The notes under the pieces: generated by a model | The model's input: only the letters and a program-made list of their open reading frames with translations | Told to the model about the DNA's origin: nothing | Database searches by the model: none | Translations under genes and position numbers: made by a program | Source of the DNA: Ahrensia sp. | GTDB lineage: Bacteria; Pseudomonadota; Alphaproteobacteria; Rhizobiales; Rhizobiaceae | Assembly: GCA_024639025.1 (NCBI GenBank) | Contig: JAHEJF010000112.1 | Span: 1 to 6,337, forward strand | Direction: 5' to 3' | DNA length: 6,337 nt | Part shown: piece by piece, positions 1 to 6,337 of the stretch | How positions within the stretch are numbered: position 1 is the stretch's first letter | Layout: each line of letters starts with the position of its first letter

Positions 1-2040
1 CACTGAATGCCGTTGCGAGAATGTACCACGCTCACAGTCCTGGCCAGACAGGCGCACACCATACCCTTCGTGAAGAAGCGATCCAAAGGCCAACGCTTCA
101 GCCATGGCCCAATCAATGCCCTCTCCGCTTTCAATCATCTTACCGCGGTTATCCATGAAGCGTTGAATGGTTTTGTGCGCCGCAAAGCGTTCGGGAACCG
201 CGGCAAGCTTCTTGCCAATCTCTTTCAGGGTTTTGACCGCGACCGCCGTCTTACCCACACGCCGTTCATCTTCATTGTTGGCTTTAGCCAAACCGGACCA
301 GGCACCATCAAGCCAGTCAGCCTTGTTTGGCTTGTAGTCATCACCAGCACGGAACTCCAGCTCCAAATGTTCGCGCCAGTCTGCCTTGATCTGCTCGACA
401 TCACTTGTGCTCAATACGTTTTCGCGCACCAGTTTTTCCGAGTAGAGCGAAACCGTCGTCTTGTGACTGCGGATGTTTTTGTACATCAAAGGCTGCGTGA
501 AAGAGGGCTCATCACCTTCATTGTGTCCGAAGCGGCGGTAGCAGAACATGTCGATGACCACCGGCTTGTGGAACTTCATGCGAAATTCGATCGCAACCTT
601 TGCCGCATAGGTAACAGCCTCTGGATCATCACCGTTGACGTGGAAAATCGGCGCCTCGATCATCTTGGCAACATCTGACGGATATGGCGATGAGCGCGAG
701 AAATACGGATTGGTGGTAAAGCCAATCTGGTTATTGACGATGAAATGCAAAGTACCGCCAACTCGGTGACCACGCAGCGCCGAAAGACCCAAACATTCCG
801 GCACCACGCCCTGGCCGGCAAATGCCGCATCGCCATGCAGCAACAAAGGCAGCACGTTGACGCGGTCTGTCAGGGGTACGATCTCGTCACGGTGCGAACC
901 GCCGGCAAGTTGATCCTGTTTTGCTCTTGCCTTGCCCATGACAACAGGATTGACGATTTCCAGATGCGACGGATTGGCTGTCAGCGAAAGGTGAACACTA
1001 TTGCCATCAAATTCGCGGTCAGAAGATGCGCCAAGGTGATATTTAACATCACCTGATCCCTCGACATCATCGGTCAAGAAGGAGCCGCCCTTGAACTCAT
1101 TGAAAAGGGCACGATGTGGCTTGCCCATCACCTGGGTCAAAACATTGAGGCGCCCGCGGTGCGGCATACCAAGGACAATATCCTTGAGCCCCAGTTGACC
1201 ACCGCGTTTGATGATTTGCTCCAGCGCCGGAATCAGTGACTCGCCACCATCCAGTCCAAAACGCTTGGTGCCCTTGTACTTGACATCGATGAACTGCTCG
1301 AAGCCTTCTGCCTCAACCAGTTTCTGGAAGATGGCCTTCTTGCCGTTTTCAGTAAATTCGACGCCCTTGTCCGGACCTTCAATCCGCGTCTGCAACCAGG
1401 ACTTTTCATCCGGATTGGAGATATGCATGAACTCGACAGCCATTGTGCCGCAGTAGGTGCGCTTCAGAATGTCGACAATTTGCGGCACGGTCGCATATTC
1501 AAGACCCAGCACATTGTCGATGAAGATCTTCCGGTCGTAATCCTTCTCAGTGAATCCATAGGATGAAGGGTGCAGTTCGTTATAGTCTTCTTTCTTGCCG
1601 GCAATGCCCAGGGGATCCAACTGGGCATGCAAGTGGCCACGCATGCGATAGGCGCGGATCATCATGATGGCGCGAACTGAATCCCGCGTCGCCTGAATAA
1701 TATCGTCCGAGGAAATGGCAGCAGCAACGCCATTGGCTTTTGCCGCAATCTTATTTTCCATATGGGCTTCGACATCGCCCCAGTTACCATCAAGGGCGGC
1801 AGTCAGTTCGCCATTGGCGTCAATTGGCCAATTATCCCTTTCCCAGGACGCCCCCTTGGCATTCTTGCGAATGTCAGCGGGCGCGTCTTTCAAATCCGCA
1901 AAGAATGTCTGCCAATCACCCGAGACCGAAGATGGATTGCTCTGGTACTGGGCATAAAGCTCTTCGATGTAGTTGGCATTGCCACCATACAGAAATGACG
2001 TCAGCGCCATGATATCGTTTTGATTGTCAGTACGTGCCAT
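1..2040 (-). CDS. sucA: 2-oxoglutarate dehydrogenase E1 component (SucA), C-terminal part cut off by window edge
   Basis: This is the thiamine-diphosphate-dependent E1 subunit of the cytosolic 2-oxoglutarate dehydrogenase complex. It decarboxylates 2-oxoglutarate and passes the succinyl group to the lipoyl arm of E2 (SucB). I translated all 680 codons from the ATG at 2040 to the left edge and found no stop or frameshift. The N-terminus (about residues 13-50, TSFLYGG..YIEELY) matches the E1 N-terminal segment that contacts E2. GMPHRGRLN places an active-site His at 294, and KYHLG a second at 335. The TPP/Mg motif is HGDAAFAGQG (D404) through VNNQIGFTT (N436-N437), with VNGDDPEAV near 468-476. 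The visible end (GVRLSGQD, RGTFSQRH) continues the family pattern. E1 proteins run about 930-1000 residues, so roughly the last quarter to third is missing. It lies 67 bases after sucD and has a good ribosome binding site. The family assignment is very secure. Confidence 0.97.
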   Translation of the reverse strand, partial: MARTDNQNDIMALTSFLYGGNANYIEELYAQYQSNPSSVSGDWQTFFADLKDAPADIRKNAKGASWERDNWPIDANGELTAALDGNWGDVEAHMENKIAAKANGVAAAISSDDIIQATRDSVRAIMMIRAYRMRGHLHAQLDPLGIAGKKEDYNELHPSSYGFTEKDYDRKIFIDNVLGLEYATVPQIVDILKRTYCGTMAVEFMHISNPDEKSWLQTRIEGPDKGVEFTENGKKAIFQKLVEAEGFEQFIDVKYKGTKRFGLDGGESLIPALEQIIKRGGQLGLKDIVLGMPHRGRLNVLTQVMGKPHRALFNEFKGGSFLTDDVEGSGDVKYHLGASSDREFDGNSVHLSLTANPSHLEIVNPVVMGKARAKQDQLAGGSHRDEIVPLTDRVNVLPLLLHGDAAFAGQGVVPECLGLSALRGHRVGGTLHFIVNNQIGFTTNPYFSRSSPYPSDVAKMIEAPIFHVNGDDPEAVTYAAKVAIEFRMKFHKPVVIDMFCYRRFGHNEGDEPSFTQPLMYKNIRSHKTTVSLYSEKLVRENVLSTSDVEQIKADWREHLELEFRAGDDYKPNKADWLDGAWSGLAKANNEDERRVGKTAVAVKTLKEIGKKLAAVPERFAAHKTIQRFMDNRGKMIESGEGIDWAMAEALAFGSLLHEGYGVRLSGQDCERGTFSQRHSV

Positions 2041-2047
2041 GAACTCA

Positions 2048-2052
2048 CCCTT
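2048..2052 (-). promoter_or_regulatory. Ribosome binding site of sucA
   Basis: On the minus strand the word AAGGG lies seven bases before the sucA ATG, inside a purine-rich leader. A second AAAGGG occurs about 18 bases further upstream. The site supports the start at 2040 over an internal Met at codon 11. Confidence 0.7.
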
Positions 2053-2076
2053 TCTCCCAGAATATTCCCTTTGCCC

Positions 2077-2093
2077 GGAGGGATTACGCCTCC
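2077..2093 (-). repeat. Small inverted repeat between sucD and sucA
   Basis: GGAGG and CCTCC pair around a seven-base loop in the 67-base gap between sucD and sucA. Read on the minus strand, the stem is followed by GGGCAAAGGG rather than a T-run, so it does not look like a terminator. It could be a weak mRNA hairpin that affects processing or translation of sucA, or it could be chance. The short stem keeps confidence low. Confidence 0.3.
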
Positions 2094-2107
2094 AGTCTTT
2101 GAACTGG

Positions 2108-3028
<921 letters not shown>

Positions 3029-3081
3029 GTCTCTGCCGTTTCTTCAGTTCATAAGATGAGAATTGGTTTCAAATTCAGCGC

Positions 3082-3681
3082 TCATTTGGTCAGCACCGTT
3101 ACATTGATCAGTCCGCCGCTTTCGTCACCAGACTTGTAGATCAGAAATACTTTCACGTCGTCATTGCCACCCGCCCAAGTGGTTATCTTCAAATCGCCTT
3201 CCGGAACATCTTTTGATACCGGCTCTTTTCCGGCAAGAACCTGCATGTCATCTGCAACCACGCCGGGTGAATCCAGGCCATCAAGAATGAATGTGCAGTT
3301 GGTTGCCTTGCCCTTTGAAAAATCGGGAAACAAGCTCAATTGGTTTTCAGTCACCGGCCCCTGGCTCACCGCAACGCGGTAAGCCCGCTTTCCAATTTGA
3401 GCATCCCAACCGTCAAGTACATCAAGTTGGCCACCGGTTTCGAAAGCTTTCAAGTCGGCCTGTTCCAAATCGCGCCAGGCAAATTCGACTGCCATTTGGC
3501 CAACCGATTGGACATCGGGCATACGCGCATAACAAATGCGATTGAATACAAAGACCGTGCTGATCTCTTCCGCTTCAACCGCAGCAGCTTGTGCCGTTGT
3601 CTGGGCAAATGCGCCAAGTGGAGCAGCGCAGAGCAACGCCGCACAACCCAATTTGGTCAATTGCTTGCACAAGCCAAACAT
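3082..3681 (-). CDS. Predicted exported protein of unknown function, interposed between sucC and sucD
   Basis: The 199-residue product starts with a clear Sec-type signal peptide: basic residues at 6-10, a hydrophobic core near 12-24, and a likely cleavage after AFA at residue 26, so it is probably periplasmic. No lipobox precedes Cys13 or Cys18. The mature part has just two cysteines (C50 in NRICYARMPD, C129 in ATNCTF) that could form a disulfide, three tryptophans (69, 92, 169), and no further membrane segment. The C-terminal half alternates polar and hydrophobic residues in short runs (LKITTW, VKVFLIY, LINVTV), suggesting beta strands. I recognise no catalytic motif. The outline, an early Cys-Tyr-x-x-x-Pro-Asp segment in a small exported protein, loosely recalls small periplasmic proteins of other proteobacteria, but this is memory and unverified. 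Its ATG shares one base with the sucC stop (TAATG), so translation is probably coupled to sucC. AAGG lies three bases before the ATG, unusually close. Confidence 0.85.
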   Translation of the reverse strand: MFGLCKQLTKLGCAALLCAAPLGAFAQTTAQAAAVEAEEISTVFVFNRICYARMPDVQSVGQMAVEFAWRDLEQADLKAFETGGQLDVLDGWDAQIGKRAYRVAVSQGPVTENQLSLFPDFSKGKATNCTFILDGLDSPGVVADDMQVLAGKEPVSKDVPEGDLKITTWAGGNDDVKVFLIYKSGDESGGLINVTVLTK

Positions 3682-4874
3682 TAACCTTGAACCGCTTTCA
3701 CGATTTTCTGCGCCGCGTCGTCCAAATCGTCTGCCGCAATTACATTGACATCTGACTCATTGATGATCTTCTTGCCCGCTTCAACATTGGTGCCTTCCAG
3801 ACGCACCACCAAAGGTACCTTCAATCCGACATCTTTCACCGCCTGCACGACGCCCTGCGCAATCACATCGCATTTCATGATGCCGCCAAAAATATTGACC
3901 AGGATGCCCTTCACCTTGGGATCAGCGGTGATGATCTTGAACGCCGCGGTTACCTTCTCGGTGCTGGCGCCACCGCCCACATCAAGGAAGTTGGCAGGTT
4001 CGGCACCATATTGCTTGATGATATCCATCGTCGCCATGGCCAGACCCGCACCATTGACCATACAGCCGATATTGCCGTCCAGCGCCACATAGGCCAAATC
4101 GTGCTTGGAAGCTTCGATTTCTTTCTCGTCTTCCTCGGTCATATCCCTGAGTTCCATGATGTCGTCATGGCGGAACAGTGCATTGCCATCGAAGGACACC
4201 TTGGCGTCCAGAACGCGCAGCGTTCCGTCTGTCATGACGATCAACGGATTGACCTCAAGCAGGCTCATGTCCTTTTCGGTGAAAGCTTGGTAGAGCGTCG
4301 GAAAAAGCGTCATGCCATCTTTGGCCGCCTGCTTTGTCAGTTTAAGCGCCTTGTTGAGCTTTCTTGAATCAGCGTCTGTGCATCCCTTGATAGGATCAAT
4401 GGGCAGTGTGAAGATCTTTTCAGGTGTCTCCTCAGCGACGGCCTCGATGTCCATGCCACCTTCGGTTGAGACAACAAATGCAGGCCGACCAACAGTGCGA
4501 TCGATCAGGATGGACAGGTACAATTCCCGGTCAATATCCGCGCCATCTTCGATATAAAGACGATTGACCTGCTTGCCTGCTGGGCCCGTCTGTTTGGTCA
4601 CGAGTGTGTTGCCCAGCATTTCCTTTGCATGAGCCACAACCTCGTCGACAGACTTGGCAAGACGAACGCCGCCGCCTGCATCATCACCAAGCTCCTTGAA
4701 CCGACCCTTGCCGCGGCCACCTGCATGAATCTGGCTTTTTACCACGTAAAGCGGACCGGGCATTTTCTTGGCCCATTCTTCTGCCTGCTCAACCGAATAA
4801 ACGGCAATGCCGCCGGCAATGGGTGCACCGTAGGAGTGCAGGAGGCGCTTGGCCTGATATTCATGAATGTTCAT
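3681..4874 (-). CDS. sucC: Succinyl-CoA synthetase (ADP-forming) beta subunit SucC
   Basis: The beta subunit carries the ATP-grasp nucleotide site and the succinate-binding part of succinyl-CoA synthetase, and works as a complex with SucD. The product is 397 residues, the usual length. The ATP-grasp domain starts at MNIHEYQAK and shows [14 protein letters not shown] (Lys46; glycine-rich loop 52-57). The metal-site segment is LLEVNPL (Glu207, Asn209) followed by VLDAK (Asp223). The C-terminal CoA-ligase domain shows [15 protein letters not shown] (266-280), NFLDVGGGA (295-303), [11 protein letters not shown] (326-336) and VRLEGTN (357-363). The frame is open for 34 more codons upstream to 4976, but those run into mdh and its terminator. 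The start at 4874 is chosen for the conserved MNIHEYQ terminus and an AGGA site seven bases ahead. It follows mdh by 62 bases and overlaps the next gene by one base. Confidence 0.97.
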   Translation of the reverse strand: MNIHEYQAKRLLHSYGAPIAGGIAVYSVEQAEEWAKKMPGPLYVVKSQIHAGGRGKGRFKELGDDAGGGVRLAKSVDEVVAHAKEMLGNTLVTKQTGPAGKQVNRLYIEDGADIDRELYLSILIDRTVGRPAFVVSTEGGMDIEAVAEETPEKIFTLPIDPIKGCTDADSRKLNKALKLTKQAAKDGMTLFPTLYQAFTEKDMSLLEVNPLIVMTDGTLRVLDAKVSFDGNALFRHDDIMELRDMTEEDEKEIEASKHDLAYVALDGNIGCMVNGAGLAMATMDIIKQYGAEPANFLDVGGGASTEKVTAAFKIITADPKVKGILVNIFGGIMKCDVIAQGVVQAVKDVGLKVPLVVRLEGTNVEAGKKIINESDVNVIAADDLDDAAQKIVKAVQG

Positions 4875-4881
4875 AAGAACG

Positions 4882-4885
4882 TCCT
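4882..4885 (-). promoter_or_regulatory. Ribosome binding site that fixes the sucC start
   Basis: AGGA on the minus strand, within ACAGGACG, lies seven bases before the ATG at 4874. It favours this start over an in-frame upstream start that would add 34 non-conserved residues. Confidence 0.65.
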
Positions 4886-4894
4886 GTTTTCTTG

Positions 4895-4932
4895 AATACA
4901 AAAGAAACAGGGCGGGCCATTGAGCCCGCCCT
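4895..4932 (-). terminator. Intrinsic terminator after mdh
   Basis: A perfect nine-base-pair GC-rich stem (AGGGCGGGC at 4909-4917 with GCCCGCCCT at 4924-4932) encloses a six-base loop. On the minus strand it begins five bases after the mdh stop codon and is followed by GTTTCTTTTG, a T-rich tract interrupted by a C. This is the classic form of a Rho-independent terminator. It sits 34 bases before the sucC ATG, inside what otherwise looks like one operon, so it may act as a partial terminator that lowers suc expression relative to mdh. Read on the plus strand the stem is followed by TTGATTATTTG, a weaker tail. Confidence 0.75.
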
Positions 4933-4936
4933 TTGA

Positions 4937-5947
<1,011 letters not shown>

Positions 5948-6007
5948 TCAGTGAGATCAGTCAGCCAGCCAAAACCTCTAAGGTGGTGCCCCGCTTCCAA
6001 TAAAAAA

Positions 6008-6042
6008 TCAACCGAAAAGTTGAAACGTAACACTTTCAACCG
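6008..6042. repeat. Direct repeat TCAACCG, two copies
   Basis: TCAACCG occurs at 6008-6014 and again at 6036-6042, 28 bases apart. The second copy overlaps the right half of the interrupted palindrome. The arrangement could mark binding sites for a transcription regulator of mdh, but seven-base repeats in an AT-rich stretch may be chance. Confidence 0.35.
6019..6040. promoter_or_regulatory. Interrupted palindrome, possible operator or leader hairpin
   Basis: GTTGAAA and TTTCAAC are perfect inverted copies separated by eight bases. If the candidate promoter is right, the palindrome covers roughly the first 20 transcribed bases, so it could be a repressor operator or a hairpin at the 5' end of the mdh mRNA. 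I do not recognise the regulator. Confidence 0.4.
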
Positions 6043-6044
6043 TT

Positions 6045-6074
6045 TAGATAATGAGGGAATTACGTAAACGTCAA
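6045..6074 (-). promoter_or_regulatory. Candidate sigma-70-type promoter for mdh
   Basis: TTGACG (6069-6074) matches five of six bases of the -35 consensus. TATCTA (6045-6050) follows after 18 bases but matches only three of six -10 positions. It would give a leader of about 140 bases before mdh. A second TTGAC word lies further upstream near the VOC stop without a good partner. The call is tentative. Confidence 0.3.
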
Positions 6075-6104
6075 ATAATTTACCACACCCCTCAGTCAAA
6101 AGTA

Positions 6105-6337
6105 CTACTTTGGTTGGATCAGATCCCACAAATTTCCATAAATGTCGGAGAATACCGCGACTGTGCCATAGGATTCTTGGCGTGGCTCTGCAACGAAGCG
6201 CACACCTTTTTCCGTGAGCCGGGCATGATCTGCTTCAAAGTCATCGGATTGAAGAAAAAATCCAACACGTCCGCCGCATTGCTTGCCGATTGCCGCCACT
6301 TGGTCGGAACTGTCAGCCTTGGCCAATAGGATCGAGG
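6105..6337 (-). CDS. VOC-superfamily (glyoxalase/bleomycin-resistance-like) protein, 5' end cut off by window edge
   Basis: The frame is open from the right edge to the TAG at 6105 and shows the last 77 codons. A TTG codon at 6326 could be read as a start, but the preceding in-frame residues (S-I-L-L, then AKADSSDQ) fit an ongoing protein, so the gene very likely begins outside the window. The visible part is the second beta-alpha-beta half of a vicinal-oxygen-chelate fold: GGRVGFFLQSDDFEADHARL, then KGVRFVAEPR, then YGTVAVFSDIYGNLWDLIQ. The YGTVAVF..D.YGN.WDLI ending is common in small (about 120-130 residue) VOC proteins. At the usual metal-ligand position in the final strand I see Asp in WDLI. 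Substrate is not predictable from this: such proteins are annotated as glyoxalases, dioxygenases or antibiotic-binding proteins. It is probably a separate unit from mdh, 205 bases away. Confidence 0.85.
   Translation of the reverse strand, partial: SILLAKADSSDQVAAIGKQCGGRVGFFLQSDDFEADHARLTEKGVRFVAEPRQESYGTVAVFSDIYGNLWDLIQPK

Noticed and set aside
7..678. Open plus-strand frame of 223 codons opposite sucA
   Set aside because: It is antisense to a fully conserved part of SucA, and its translation shows no family features. It is a shadow of the coding strand.
4885..4905. A separate sucC promoter just after the mdh terminator
   Set aside because: TATTCA resembles a weak -10, but no -35-like word lies 16-18 bases upstream, where the GC-rich stem sits.
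6098..6114. AAAGTA-G-TACTTT palindrome at the VOC stop codon as a terminator
   Set aside because: It is AT-rich with a one-base centre and no following T-run, so it cannot form a useful terminator hairpin.
6105..6326. Complete 73-residue VOC gene starting at a TTG codon at 6326
   Set aside because: The visible protein is only the C-terminal half of the fold and the frame stays open with plausible family residues (SILL) up to the window edge, so a truncated view is the better explanation.

Overview
The window holds a block of TCA-cycle genes, all on the minus strand, so the biological order runs from high to low coordinates. The order is the 3' part of a VOC/glyoxalase-like gene (cut by the right edge), then mdh (malate dehydrogenase), sucC (succinyl-CoA synthetase beta), a small predicted exported protein of unknown function, sucD (succinyl-CoA synthetase alpha), and the first 680 codons of sucA (2-oxoglutarate dehydrogenase E1, cut by the left edge). 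The mdh-sucC-sucD-sucA order, the LDH-like type of malate dehydrogenase, and the wording of SucD and SucC (for example the [10 protein letters not shown] stretch in SucD) point to an alphaproteobacterium. I cannot place it more closely than that.

Right edge to 5900: the VOC gene ends at 6105, followed by 205 bases without a convincing gene. This gap carries a possible promoter, an interrupted 7+7 base palindrome and a repeated TCAACCG word. It is the natural place for control of the mdh-suc block.

5899 to 4875: mdh is intact with all catalytic residues. Five bases beyond its stop there is a strong hairpin followed by a T-rich stretch, a likely intrinsic terminator. It lies only 34 bases before the sucC start, which leaves no clear room for a separate sucC promoter after it.

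4874 to 2041: sucC, the small exported-protein gene and sucD. The small gene starts on the last base of the sucC stop codon (TAATG) and separates the two succinyl-CoA synthetase subunit genes by about 650 bases. This is the least ordinary part of the window. SucD also has a short Gly/Ala-rich insertion.

2040 to 1: sucA with a good ribosome binding site and the E1 cofactor motifs present. sucB and possibly lpd would be expected beyond the left edge. Together the enzymes cover 2-oxoglutarate to succinyl-CoA (SucA with off-window partners), succinyl-CoA to succinate with nucleotide triphosphate formation (SucCD), and malate to oxaloacetate (Mdh).

I saw no mobile elements, CRISPR, tRNA or rRNA. 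Apart from the interposed exported protein and a few regulatory candidates this is ordinary core metabolism, and I find no convincing undescribed system.
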